Origin: Chloroflexota bacterium
GTDB lineage: Bacteria; Chloroflexota; Dehalococcoidia; JACPQK01
Assembly (NCBI GenBank): GCA_016190505.1
Contig: JACPQM010000070.1
Location: 1-47,706 of the forward strand
Direction: 5' to 3'
Length of the DNA: 47,706 nucleotides
Every line of letters starts with the position of its first letter. The stretch's first letter is position 1. Shown here one piece after another: positions 39,941 through 47,706 of this stretch. The notes under the pieces were generated by a model. The model was not told where the DNA came from, did not search any database, and saw only the letters and a program-made list of their open reading frames with translations. The position numbers and the translations under genes are program-made.

Positions 39941-42919
39941 TCACCGGTCCAGGGCCTGGCGCACCTTCTGGCCGAGACTGGAAGGGGTGAAAGGCTTCTG
40001 CAACAGCAGGGCGCCAGGCTCCAGCTCGCCCCCGGGGGCGATGGACTCGGAGGCATAGCCCGACATGAAGAGCACCCGGATGTCCGGGCGCAGGGCCTTG
40101 ACCTTGTCAGCCAGCTCTTTGCCCCCCATCTGGGGCATCACCACATCAGTGAGCAGCAGGTGGACCGTAGCGCTGGCATGCTCCTGGAGGAAACGGAGGG
40201 CTTCGGTGCCGTCCCTGGCCTCGAGGACAGAGTAGCCCAGGTGGCGGAGGCCGGTAGCGGTCATCTCGCGGACGGCGGCCTCGTCCTCGGCCAGGAGTAT
40301 GGTCTCGTTCCCCTTGGGGGCGGCCACCGGCTGGGCCTGGGGCCCGTCGCTGGCGTCCTCCCCAGTGCGGGGGAGATAGAAGCGAACGATGGTGCCCAGG
40401 CCGGGCTCGCTGTCCACGGCGATATGTCCCCCGGATTGCTTGATGATGCCGTAGCAGGTGGCCAGGCCCAGGCCGGTGCCCTGGGGCTTGGTGGTGAAGA
40501 AAGGCTCGAAGAGGTGCTCCTTGACCTCGGCTGACATGCCAGTGCCAGTATCGGTCACTGACACCACGACGTAGTCACCAGGGGTGACGTTGGCGTGCTG
40601 TCTGGCGTAGCCCTGGTCCAGAGTAGTGTTGGCGGTCTCGATGGTGAGTTTGCCGCCTCCCGGCATAGCGTCTCTCGCGTTGATGGCGAGGTTTACCAGG
40701 ACCTGCTCGGTCTGGCCCGGGTCAGCCTTCACGGGCCAGATGTCCGGGGTGGAGGGTATGTCCAGCTCGATGTCCTCGCCAATGAGGCGACGCAGCATGT
40801 TGGCCAGGTTGGCGACCAGGTCGGCCAGGCAGACGGTCCTGGGGTGGAAGGCCTGGCGGCGGGAGAAAGCCAGGAGCTGGCGGGTGAGTGCTGCGGCGCG
40901 CTCCCCGGCACCGTGTATCTCATCGAAGTAGGGGTGCAGGGGGCTGTCCTGGGGGAGGGCCGCCTGGCCGATCTCGGCGTAGCCCAGGATGGCGGTGAGC
41001 AGGTTATTGAAGTCGTGGGCCACGCCCCCGGCAAGGCGGCCTACGGACTCCATCTTCTGGGCCTGGTAGTACTGGTCCTCAAGGCGCTTCTGGTCGGTGA
41101 CATCCCTGACGCTGTGGATGATGGTGACCGCGGCGCCCCGGCTATTTGCCATAGGCTCGGCGGTCAGGCTGATCCACCGGCTTCCCAGATTGGGTTCCTG
41201 GCGCACCAGCGTGCAAGGGCGCTTCTCGGCCAGGCAGCGACGGCCCACGCATCCGGCGATGGGCGCGTCCTGGCCGTGGATGGCCTCGTAGCAGTGCTGC
41301 CCTAACAGGGCGTCGGTGGTGGTGCCCAGCATGCTGGCCAGCGCCCGGTTGGCGCGCAGGATGTGGTGCTCTGCGTCCAGGAGGAATATGCCGTTGCTCA
41401 TGCCGTTGAAGGTGCGCTCCCACTCCTGGGCCTGGGCCTCGGCCTGGTCGAACAGCCTGGAGTTGTCCAGGGCCAGTCCCACCATGTTGCCGAAACTCTC
41501 CAGGAGCTCCATGTCGCTGGGTGTGAAGCGGCGACGCTGTCGGGACAGGCCCGACATCACCCCGACCACCCTGTCCTCGACCTTAAGGGGCACGCCGACG
41601 TACGACGCAAACCCGGCGCCAAGGGAGCCCTGATAGTGGAGGGGTCCGGAGTTGCTCGGAAGGTCCTCGATGACCAGAGGCTTCCCCGATTGGGCCACCG
41701 TCCCCGATAGGCCTTCGCCGATCCTGGGCGGTGGCTTACCCCCAATTTTATGGAGCATCTCCGCCGTTCCGCCACGCTGGCCTAACAGCGCAAGCTGCCC
41801 GCTTGACTGGTCCAGGAACCTGATAACCACGAAGTCCATCCCCACCAGCTCCTGCTGGGCGTCCAGGGCCAGCTCCGTGCGGGTCCTCAGCCCCAGGGAG
41901 CAGGTCAGGGCGCGGCTTACGCGCAAGAGGGCCTCTTTCTCCGTTGCGGACCTGGCGGCCCGCGCTTCAGCCTCCTTGAGTTCGGCAAAGAGCTGGGCGT
42001 TGGCCGCAGCGCCCGAGATCTGGTGGGCGACTCTCTCGAGCAGGTGCCCATGCTCAGGAAGGTAGGCGTTGGCTTGCCTGGAGACGAGGAGGATAACACC
42101 TACGACCTTGTCCCTCGCCGTCAGCGGAGTGGCCAGGAACGAGTGGAACCCGGCCTGGACCACCCCGGAGACCTGGCTGTATCTGCTCAACTGGTCGTCG
42201 TTGTTGTTACCTTGCAGCAGCAGTGTTGTTGCTTTTTGGACCACCTCCCACGTCATGGAACCAGACAGAGGAATCGGGCCCCTCTCATCGTGTTCCGGGA
42301 CCGCGGCACCAGTCCGGTAGGCCCGGATAGCGACCATGTGGTCAACGTCCACCAGGTTGACTGCCATCCTGTCGAATTGAATGAGCTTGGCCACCTCGTG
42401 GGCGCACTGCTCATAGACCTCGCCGATGTCCAGGCTGGATGAAGCGATTCTGGCGATATCAGCGAGCACCTCGTTCTGCTCTGCCAGCCGGCGGAAGAGG
42501 TGCTCATTCCTGGACAGGGTCTCCGCCGCCCGGCGCGCCGCATCCCGCGCTGCCTTCTCCTGGAGTGCCCGCTTGGCGGCCTGGCCCAGGCGGGCCAGCC
42601 GGTCCTTGAGCAGGTAGTCGGCGGCGCCCTGCTTCAAGGACTCCACCGCAGCCTCTTCACTCACCGTCCCGGTGACAATTATGAAGGGAATGTCCAGGCC
42701 CCGCCGCTGCAACAAGTGGAGGGCGCGCAGGGCATCGAACTGGGGCAGGGTGTAGTCCGCCAGTATCAGGTCTATGGGTTGGTCCAGATGGGCCGAATAC
42801 TCGGCTTCGGTGTGGACGCACTGCCACTGGGGGTCAAAGCCCGCGCGGCGGAGCGCGCGCACCATCCGCTCGGCGTCGGCAAGCCGGTCCGCGAGGATCA
42901 GTACGCTGAGAGTGGTCAC
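39941..42919 (-). CDS. Hybrid histidine kinase, REC-GAF-GAF-PAS-HisKA-HATPase-REC
   Basis: 992 residues from GTG 42919, preferred because AGGGA lies 7 nt upstream and it overlaps the stop of the 83-codon ORF as GTGA; ATG 42955 is the alternative and has no ribosome site. Receiver 1 (Asp in LILADYTLPQFDAL), coiled linker, GAF (about 150-300), GAF (about 335-500), Cys-rich PAS (GQHCYEAIHG...CVGRRC...RPC), HisKA (GGVAHDFNNLLT), ATPase (NARDAMPGGG, GLGLATCYGI) and receiver 2 (ending KVRQALDR). Soluble. Its C-terminal half is closely similar to the kinase at 34745, so the two arose by duplication. Confidence 0.93.
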   Translation of the reverse strand: MTTLSVLILADRLADAERMVRALRRAGFDPQWQCVHTEAEYSAHLDQPIDLILADYTLPQFDALRALHLLQRRGLDIPFIIVTGTVSEEAAVESLKQGAADYLLKDRLARLGQAAKRALQEKAARDAARRAAETLSRNEHLFRRLAEQNEVLADIARIASSSLDIGEVYEQCAHEVAKLIQFDRMAVNLVDVDHMVAIRAYRTGAAVPEHDERGPIPLSGSMTWEVVQKATTLLLQGNNNDDQLSRYSQVSGVVQAGFHSFLATPLTARDKVVGVILLVSRQANAYLPEHGHLLERVAHQISGAAANAQLFAELKEAEARAARSATEKEALLRVSRALTCSLGLRTRTELALDAQQELVGMDFVVIRFLDQSSGQLALLGQRGGTAEMLHKIGGKPPPRIGEGLSGTVAQSGKPLVIEDLPSNSGPLHYQGSLGAGFASYVGVPLKVEDRVVGVMSGLSRQRRRFTPSDMELLESFGNMVGLALDNSRLFDQAEAQAQEWERTFNGMSNGIFLLDAEHHILRANRALASMLGTTTDALLGQHCYEAIHGQDAPIAGCVGRRCLAEKRPCTLVRQEPNLGSRWISLTAEPMANSRGAAVTIIHSVRDVTDQKRLEDQYYQAQKMESVGRLAGGVAHDFNNLLTAILGYAEIGQAALPQDSPLHPYFDEIHGAGERAAALTRQLLAFSRRQAFHPRTVCLADLVANLANMLRRLIGEDIELDIPSTPDIWPVKADPGQTEQVLVNLAINARDAMPGGGKLTIETANTTLDQGYARQHANVTPGDYVVVSVTDTGTGMSAEVKEHLFEPFFTTKPQGTGLGLATCYGIIKQSGGHIAVDSEPGLGTIVRFYLPRTGEDASDGPQAQPVAAPKGNETILLAEDEAAVREMTATGLRHLGYSVLEARDGTEALRFLQEHASATVHLLLTDVVMPQMGGKELADKVKALRPDIRVLFMSGYASESIAPGGELEPGALLLQKPFTPSSLGQKVRQALDR

Positions 42920-43167
42920 CTGTGGGTCCCTAGACGTCCGTAACGCGACTTGCATGAGGGCCAGCCTGGGCGGTCAGCGTGGTTCAGATGTCTGGCGGTG
43001 TTCTGCCCCCCCCCCCCCCCCGGGAGGGGGTCTCCCGCCTCTGGTGGTTCTACAGGGGTGCAGATGCGTCTATCAGACAACACGGGATAGAGGGCCGGTC
43101 TGGGCAGTGTTGCCGGCACGCTCAGGAGGTAATACCCATCTGACTCTGGGTGTTGCTCCGGATCCAT
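42916..43167 (-). CDS. 83-codon ORF crossing a G16 tract, coupled to the kinase start (tentative)
   Basis: AAAGGA lies 5 nt before ATG 43167, about 80 nt downstream of a consensus promoter. Codons 48-53 are formed by a run of 16 G (minus strand). The stop TGA (42916-42918) overlaps kinase GTG 42919. The product (MDPEQHPESDGYYLLSVPAT...) matches no family I know. With one G fewer or more, reading ends about 10-12 codons after the tract and the overlap is lost. It could be a leader/coupling peptide, or a chance ORF. Confidence 0.4.
   Translation of the reverse strand: MDPEQHPESDGYYLLSVPATLPRPALYPVLSDRRICTPVEPPEAGDPLPGGGGGQNTARHLNHADRPGWPSCKSRYGRLGTHR
43006..43021. repeat. Homopolymer of 16 C (16 G on the minus strand)
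   Basis: An uninterrupted mononucleotide run, the only one of this length in the window. Such tracts slip during replication and also cause assembly errors. Confidence 0.9.
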
Positions 43168-43560
43168 CTGGGTCCTTTCTTGCGACTTGCCCCAGACCGG
43201 AAGGGCGCCTCACACCCTTTTCACAAAGACTACAAACAACAGAATGTACCGCCATTATATTTGGCGGAGCGAAGTTGTCAAGTGTTTCACACACCCCAAA
43301 ACCAGATACCCCGGTTGAACGTAGCGCCTGGTTGGTGCGCAGAAGTCCCTTCACCGGAAGCTGCCGACGGTGGACTGTAGAACATTGTGGGAGCAGGCCG
43401 GAGGGGAGTGAGAAAGTCTTGCTGAGTCAGGGGTAATCTGGGTGGACGGGCCAGGATGGTTACACGCCGTGTGCCGAATCGCGACACCAGGCCGAGAGGC
43501 CTCTGCCTCCTCACCGCGCTCTATCCCTCTCCCCGCTCCGCAAGCGGAGAGCCGCAGCCC
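43168..43560. other. Intergenic region between hemB and the kinase operon
   Basis: Contains the consensus minus-strand promoter (43254-43281), its leader, and a partial CTCTCCG/CGGAGAG repeat (43520-43560) just past the hemB stop. I see no further gene. Confidence 0.6.
43254..43281 (-). promoter_or_regulatory. Perfect consensus promoter upstream of the hybrid kinase
   Basis: Minus strand TTGACA (43276-43281), 16-nt spacer, TATAAT (43254-43259). Both hexamers are exact. The leader to the kinase GTG would be about 330 nt and contains the 83-codon ORF. Confidence 0.7.
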
Positions 43561-44553
43561 TTACGGGCTAAGCCAGGCGGCGGCTTCCTTGGCGTGGTAG
43601 GTGAGGATGATGTCGGCGCCAGCCCGCCGGATGGCGGTGAGCACCTCCAGGGTGACCGCTTTCTCGTCTATCCAGCCGTTGGCGGCGGCAGCCTTCACCA
43701 GGCTGTATTCACCGCTGACGTTGTAGGCGGCCAGGGGGTGGGGGAAAGTGGCGCGCGCCCGGGAGATAATGTCCAGGTAGGCCAGGGCGGGCTTGACCAT
43801 AACTATGTCGGCCCCCTCGGCGATGTCTTGCTCGATCTCGCGTAGCGCCTCTCGGGCGTTGGCCGGGTCCATCTGGTAGCCCCGGCGGTCGCCGAACTGG
43901 GGGGACGACTCGGCGGCCACCCGGAAGGGACCGTAGAAGGCCGAGGCATACTTGGCGGCGTAGGCCATTATGGGCGTGCCGCTGTGACCCTCGCCGTCCA
44001 GGGTGGCGCGGATAGCGGCCACCCGTCCGTCCATCATGTCCGAGGGGGCCACCATGTCGGCGCCCGCCCGGACGTGGGAGAGGGCGGTGCGCGATAGCAG
44101 ATCCAGGGAACGGTCGTTGTCCACCTGGCCGTCCACGATCACCCCGCAGTGGCCGTGGCTGGTGTACTCGCACAGGCAGACGTCGGTGATCACCACCAGC
44201 TCGGGTACTGCGTCTTTGATGGCCTGGATGGCCCGCTGCACGATGCCGTCCGGGGCGTAGGCCTCGGAGCCGGCCTCGTCCTTGGTGGCGGGCAGTCCAA
44301 AGAGCATGACCGCCGGAATGCCCAGGCGGGACACGTCCACCATTTCATCGGCCAGCCGGTCCACGGAGAAATGGTACTGGCCGGGCATGGTGGGTATGGG
44401 CGCTTTGACGCCTCGCCCGTGGGTGACGAAAAGGGGATAGATGAAGTGGGAGGGGGAAAGCTCGGTCTCCCGCACCATGCGGCGCAGGGCCTCGCTGCGG
44501 CGCAGCCGGCGCAGGCGCAGCTTGGGGAACTGGGCGAGACCGGTCCGTAACAT
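43561..44553 (-). CDS. hemB: Porphobilinogen synthase (delta-aminolevulinate dehydratase)
   Basis: 330 residues. Condenses two 5-aminolevulinate molecules to porphobilinogen, the pyrrole for all tetrapyrroles. The zinc-site Cys cluster is intact ([16 protein letters not shown], CxC-x7-C), as are the Schiff-base lysines ([26 protein letters not shown]) and the substrate-binding YNVSGEY. Length and start (ATG 44553) are normal. Last gene of the hemC / cobA-hemD / hemB run; 14 nt after the retropepsin-like gene. Cytoplasmic. Confidence 0.97.
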   Translation of the reverse strand: MLRTGLAQFPKLRLRRLRRSEALRRMVRETELSPSHFIYPLFVTHGRGVKAPIPTMPGQYHFSVDRLADEMVDVSRLGIPAVMLFGLPATKDEAGSEAYAPDGIVQRAIQAIKDAVPELVVITDVCLCEYTSHGHCGVIVDGQVDNDRSLDLLSRTALSHVRAGADMVAPSDMMDGRVAAIRATLDGEGHSGTPIMAYAAKYASAFYGPFRVAAESSPQFGDRRGYQMDPANAREALREIEQDIAEGADIVMVKPALAYLDIISRARATFPHPLAAYNVSGEYSLVKAAAANGWIDEKAVTLEVLTAIRRAGADIILTYHAKEAAAWLSP

Positions 44554-44567
44554 GCTAGGCCCGCCGG

Positions 44568-44927
44568 TCAGACCATTAGCATGGGAAGCTCCCTAAGCTC
44601 CCGCTTCAGCGGGTCGAGGGAAAGGCCCAATGCCTCCAACGTGAGTGCGCCGAGCAGTGTGGCATCGCTGGGCTTGCCGAACACGACGTCGGTGACGCCA
44701 ACCCTGTCCTTGTAGCGGAATATGGCCCCGCCCTTTGGGCGCGTGATCTTGCTCCCGTCAGCCAGTCGAAACACCTGGTCAGTCAAGGGCTTGATGCCGA
44801 GGCGCTTCAGGACCCTAGCAGGAACGACGGAATAGATGGAGCCCGAGTCAATAAGGAATTCCAGCTTCTCCGTCACTTCAGGACCGGCGGGATTAGCGAT
44901 CTCTAGCTCTAAGACGGTGATCCCCAT
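44568..44927 (-). CDS. Retropepsin-like (clan AA) aspartic protease-fold protein
   Basis: 119 residues. [20 protein letters not shown] carries the active-site loop as DSG in place of the usual DTG, followed by [15 protein letters not shown], the second half of the single-lobed retropepsin fold. Such small bacterial proteins are predicted soluble dimers; activity is unproven. Inserted between cobA-hemD (19 nt) and hemB (14 nt), so co-transcribed with haem/corrin genes although no functional link is known to me. Confidence 0.82.
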   Translation of the reverse strand: MGITVLELEIANPAGPEVTEKLEFLIDSGSIYSVVPARVLKRLGIKPLTDQVFRLADGSKITRPKGGAIFRYKDRVGVTDVVFGKPSDATLLGALTLEALGLSLDPLKRELRELPMLMV

Positions 44928-44946
44928 GATGCGCTCATTGTCTATG

Positions 44947-46464
44947 TTACCGCCGCACAGCGAAAGCTGCCAGTGCCTGCACCAGCCCTTGGATGGTGTG
45001 CTCTGCCGCTTCCACGTCCACTCGCAGGCCCAGCTCGCGGGCGGTGGCTGCGGTCACCGGGCCGATACAGGCGACAACACAGCGGTCGAGGGTTCCCCTA
45101 TCGGGACCCAGCAGAGCGACCAGCCCTTGCACCGTGGAGGAACTGGTGAAGGCGACCGCGTCTACCTGGCCGTTGCGGAACAGGGCCTGGGCCTCGGCAG
45201 AGGGGCCGCTGGGTGTCTCTGTATGGTACGCGGCTACCTCGTCCACGGCCGCACCGTACTTGCGCAGGCCCTCGGCTAGGACCTCGGGAGCGATGTCTGC
45301 TCTGGGAAGCAGCACCCTTTGGCCGGGAACAATCACCTTGATAAGCTCGACAAAGACCTCTGCCGACGTGTATTCGGCGGGTATCAGGTCTGGCCTCAGG
45401 TAGCGGGCCTCTAGTGCCTTGGCAGTGGCCGGACCAATGGCCGCGATGTGGCACCTGCCCAGCGCCCGGGTGTCGCGTTTTTTCGCCTGTAGTCGCTGGA
45501 AAAAGAACTTGACGCCGTTGACGCTCGTGAAGGCTATCCAACGGTAACGGGAGAGATGGCCGATGGCCTTGTCCAGGGGACCCCAGTCCGTTGGCGGATG
45601 GACCGAGATAGTGGGCAACTCCACGGGCTGGGCGCCAGCCTCGGCCAGCAAGCGAGAGAGCTGCCCCGCCTGCTCGCGCGTTCGTGGCACCAGCACTCGC
45701 TTGCCGAACAGGGGCCGGGAGTCAAACCAGCGCAAGCGCTCCCGCAGCCGGACCACCTCGCCCACGACCATGGCTACCGGCGATGATAGCTTGGCGTCCC
45801 TGGCCCGCTGGACAATGTCGGCCAGGGTGCCGGTCACGGTGACCTGCTGGGGCTGGGTGCCGCGGTGCACCAGGGCCACCGGCGTGCTGGCAGGCCGGCC
45901 ATGGCCCACCAGGTTTTCCACAATGGCTTCGATGTTGCCCAGTCCCATGAGCACCACCAGGGTATCGGTAGCCGTGGCCAGCTTGTCCCAGCCGGTGCGC
46001 ACCCAGTCCCGGTCCTCGGACTCGCGGCCGGTGACCACAGCGAAACTTGAGGCGTAGTCGCGGTGGGTGAGGGGGATGCCGGCGTAGGCTGGCGCGGCGA
46101 TGGCAGAGGTCACTCCGGGGAGCACCTCGAAGGGTACGCCGGCGGCTACCAGCGTCTCTGCCTCCTCGCCACCCCGGCCAAAGACGTAGGGGTCGCCACC
46201 CTTGAGGCGCACCACGGTCTTGCCCTCCAGGGCCCTGGACACCAGCAGGGCGGTGATGTCCTCCTGCTCGGCCTGGCGTTCTTGAGGGCCCTTCCCCACG
46301 TAGATCAGCTCTGCGTCGGGGCGGGCGAGGGAGAGGAGTTGGGGGTTGATCAGGCGGTCGTAGACCACCACGTCGGCCCGGCCCACGCACTCCGCCCCGC
46401 CCACGGTGAGGAGACGCGGGTCGCCGGGGCCGGCGCCCACCAGGTAGACCTTTCCGGGCTTCAC
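44947..46464 (-). CDS. cobA-hemD: Fused uroporphyrinogen-III methyltransferase / uroporphyrinogen-III synthase
   Basis: 505 residues from GTG 46464. Residues 1-245 are CobA/SUMT (VYLVGAGPGDPRLLTVGGAE, VVRLKGGDPYVFGRGGEEAE, FEVLPGVTSAIAAPAYAGIP), which methylates uroporphyrinogen III at C2 and C7 with S-adenosylmethionine to precorrin-2 for siroheme and cobalamin. Residues about 255-505 are HemD (RVLVPRTREQAGQLSRLLAE, WIAFTSVNGVKFFFQRL, VDAVAFTSSSTVQGL), which closes the ring. The fusion lets one protein make and commit the intermediate. Overlaps hemC by GTGA. Confidence 0.95.
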   Translation of the reverse strand: MKPGKVYLVGAGPGDPRLLTVGGAECVGRADVVVYDRLINPQLLSLARPDAELIYVGKGPQERQAEQEDITALLVSRALEGKTVVRLKGGDPYVFGRGGEEAETLVAAGVPFEVLPGVTSAIAAPAYAGIPLTHRDYASSFAVVTGRESEDRDWVRTGWDKLATATDTLVVLMGLGNIEAIVENLVGHGRPASTPVALVHRGTQPQQVTVTGTLADIVQRARDAKLSSPVAMVVGEVVRLRERLRWFDSRPLFGKRVLVPRTREQAGQLSRLLAEAGAQPVELPTISVHPPTDWGPLDKAIGHLSRYRWIAFTSVNGVKFFFQRLQAKKRDTRALGRCHIAAIGPATAKALEARYLRPDLIPAEYTSAEVFVELIKVIVPGQRVLLPRADIAPEVLAEGLRKYGAAVDEVAAYHTETPSGPSAEAQALFRNGQVDAVAFTSSSTVQGLVALLGPDRGTLDRCVVACIGPVTAATARELGLRVDVEAAEHTIQGLVQALAAFAVRR

Positions 46465-47381
46465 AGGCCAAGCACCTCGCTGGCGCCCATATCGAGCAGC
46501 CTCTGGGCAAGGCGCTGTCCCAGGCCCTCCGGGTCTGAGGACGGAGCGGACATATCGGACCGTATCAGGCGGCTGCCGTCGGTGCTGACCACGAGGCCCT
46601 GGAGGTGGAGTTGGCCATCTCGACGCTCGGCCAGGGCAGCGATGGGCGTCTGGCAGCCGCCACCCAGGCCGCGGAGGAAGGCGCGCTCGGCGAGCACTGC
46701 CTGCCGGCTGGGAATGTCGTCCAGGCGGGCGGCCAGGCCCTTCACCGCCTCGTCGTCAGCCCGGGATTCGAGGGCTAGGGCGCCTTGGCCCACAGCCGGC
46801 AGGCATGTCTCGGGCGCCAGGTACTGGGTGATGATCTGGCGCCAGCCCAGGCGGTGCAGCCCAGCGGCAGCCGCCACCAGGGCGGTTACCTCTCCCGAGG
46901 TGGCCTTGCGCCAGCGGGTGTCCACGTTGCCTCGTATGGGCACGAAGGCCACGTCCGGCCGGCGTCGGCTCAACTGCGCCGAGCGCCGCGGGCTGCTGGT
47001 GCCCAGGCGGGCGCCCGCGGGCAGCGCCTCCAGGGACAGACCAGACGGGGTGGCCAGGGCGTCCCGGGGGTCCTCCCGTTGGGGCACGGCCACGATCTCC
47101 AACCCCGCTGAAAGGTCGGTAGGCAGGTCCTTCATGCTGTGTACTGCCAGGTCCACCTCTCCGGCCAGCAGGGCTATTTCCAGCTCGCGCACGAAGACGC
47201 CCCTTTGCGGGAACTGAGCGAGGGGCGTGCCCGGCGCCCGGTCGCCTTCGGTGCGGATGATGCGTAAGGTGAACTGCCGGCCGGGGTGCGCGGCAGACAG
47301 AGCGGCCGCCACCAGGTTGGCCTGGGCCAGGGCCAGGGCGCTTCCCCGGGTGCCTATGACGATGGGACGGGCCTTAACCAA
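46461..47381 (-). CDS. hemC: Hydroxymethylbilane synthase (porphobilinogen deaminase)
   Basis: 306 residues from TTG 47381, chosen because AGAGGAG lies 9 nt upstream; the ATG at 47453 lies in a dispersed repeat and is rejected. Joins four porphobilinogen units. Signatures: IGTRGSALALAQANLV, DLAVHSMKDLPTDL, GTSSPRRSAQL, and the cofactor-binding Cys in FLRGLGGGCQTPIAAL. The stop overlaps the cobA-hemD start (GTGA). First visible gene of the tetrapyrrole operon; hemA would be expected just outside the window. Cytoplasmic. Confidence 0.96.
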   Translation of the reverse strand: MVKARPIVIGTRGSALALAQANLVAAALSAAHPGRQFTLRIIRTEGDRAPGTPLAQFPQRGVFVRELEIALLAGEVDLAVHSMKDLPTDLSAGLEIVAVPQREDPRDALATPSGLSLEALPAGARLGTSSPRRSAQLSRRRPDVAFVPIRGNVDTRWRKATSGEVTALVAAAAGLHRLGWRQIITQYLAPETCLPAVGQGALALESRADDEAVKGLAARLDDIPSRQAVLAERAFLRGLGGGCQTPIAALAERRDGQLHLQGLVVSTDGSRLIRSDMSAPSSDPEGLGQRLAQRLLDMGASEVLGL

Positions 47382-47706
47382 GCTACGCCGCTCCTCTTTG
47401 ATTGAACTCCATTCTGTCGTTGCGAGGCGCCACAGTGGCGAAGCAACCCGCAACCCCGGTTACGCGTGGAGACATCCCGACGTATCGGGACTTCGGCCCT
47501 GCGGGGCCACTGAATGACACAAATCAGCCCTTCCTCGCAAAGACAATGCAGGGTCACGTTCTAACCGTCATTGCGAGTTCAACAGGTCCCAACCCGTCGG
47601 GACCCAATGTAGAGCCATGAACCGAGATGGCACGTTTCGTTGAAAGGAGCAGAGCTACGAAGCCATATTTCGTCATTGCGAGGAGTCCTTCCGGCGAAGG
47701 ACGACG
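47382..47706. other. Repeat-filled region upstream of hemC
   Basis: Made of dispersed repeats of the CATTGCGAG type: TCGTTGCGAGGCGCCACAGTGGCGAAGCAACC (around 47417-47448), a CATCCCGACGTATCGGGACTTC element (about 47471-47494), CATTGCGAGTTCAACAGGTC (47568-47611 unit) and CATTGCGAGGAGTCC near the edge. No gene, and no clear hemC promoter, could be identified. Confidence 0.65.
47568..47611. repeat. Second copy of the CATTGCGAGTTCAACAGGTCCC repeat
   Basis: CATTGCGAGTTCAACAGGTC, then CCAACCCGTCGGGACCCAAT and GTAG. Reverse-complement counterpart of 30581-30626 with one or two differences; a shortened stem relative is at 3096-3129. Confidence 0.75.

Noticed and set aside
47382-47453. Upstream ATG start for hemC
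   Set aside because: The extra 24 codons lie in a CATTGCGAG-type repeat, and TTG 47381 has AGAGGAG at proper spacing.

Overview
The window looks like chromosomal DNA from a GC-rich, obligately prokaryotic genome, most plausibly a Dehalococcoidia/SAR202-like member of the Chloroflexota. That placement is an inference. It rests on three divergent DMSO-reductase-family molybdoenzymes, a reductive-dehalogenase-like corrinoid/Fe-S protein with no signal peptide, a UGSC-family selenoprotein, large hybrid histidine kinases, and many dispersed palindromes of the GTAGGGGC...GCCCCTAC and CATTGCGAG types. There is no rRNA, tRNA, CRISPR array, insertion sequence or phage gene that I can support.

Layout. 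(1) 1-9.8 kb, minus strand: two molybdopterin oxidoreductases; the second is co-transcribed with a family-5 substrate-binding lipoprotein. A 7Fe ferredoxin and an RdhA-like protein follow, with a consensus promoter so close to the RdhA-like start codon that the mRNA may be leaderless. (2) 9.8-11.2 kb: DEAD-box RNA helicase. (3) 11.3-14.8 kb, plus strand: a strong promoter with an overlapping inverted-repeat operator, a UGSC selenoprotein with in-frame UGA and a bacterial-SECIS-like hairpin, a conserved partner protein of unknown function, a ferredoxin:thioredoxin-reductase catalytic chain, and a PdxA-family dehydrogenase. (4) 14.9-16 kb: an AT-richer gene of unknown function. (5) 16.3-26.7 kb, minus strand: an ECF sigma factor, a DUF4349 membrane protein, and a run of lipoproteins or anchored exported proteins (two with BsuPI-type domains), plus a HicB antitoxin and a frameshifted HicA. 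Three genes here carry GGAAC-N16/17-GTT or CGTC sequences upstream that look like ECF promoters. (6) 26.8-30.4 kb: a fused DppB-DppC permease without ATPase, and a ThDP-dependent decarboxylase/synthase-like enzyme. (7) 30.7-33.7 kb: an orphan DUF104-type antitoxin with a decayed MazF-like remnant, then the third molybdoenzyme. (8) 33.9-43.2 kb: signalling block with one response regulator (plus strand) and, on the minus strand, a DUF3995 membrane protein and three multidomain histidine kinases. The first kinase is preceded by a consensus promoter and an 83-codon ORF that crosses a 16-G tract and overlaps the kinase's alternative GTG start as GTGA. (9) 43.5-47.4 kb, minus strand: tetrapyrrole operon hemC, cobA-hemD fusion, a retropepsin-like protein and hemB.

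How the parts may fit. The molybdoenzymes, ferredoxin, RdhA-like protein and tetrapyrrole/corrinoid precursor genes suggest anaerobic or micro-oxic redox metabolism of imported organic substrates. The selenoprotein and FTR-like genes suggest a dedicated thiol/selenol redox module. The kinases and the ECF cluster would provide environmental sensing. All functional links are inferred from families and gene order.

The strongest unusual signals are the readable UGA with its hairpin and regulated promoter, the altered Fe-S and Mo-ligand positions in two molybdoenzymes, the G16-tract coupling ORF, and palindromes whose outer arms are constant while their cores vary but stay self-complementary.
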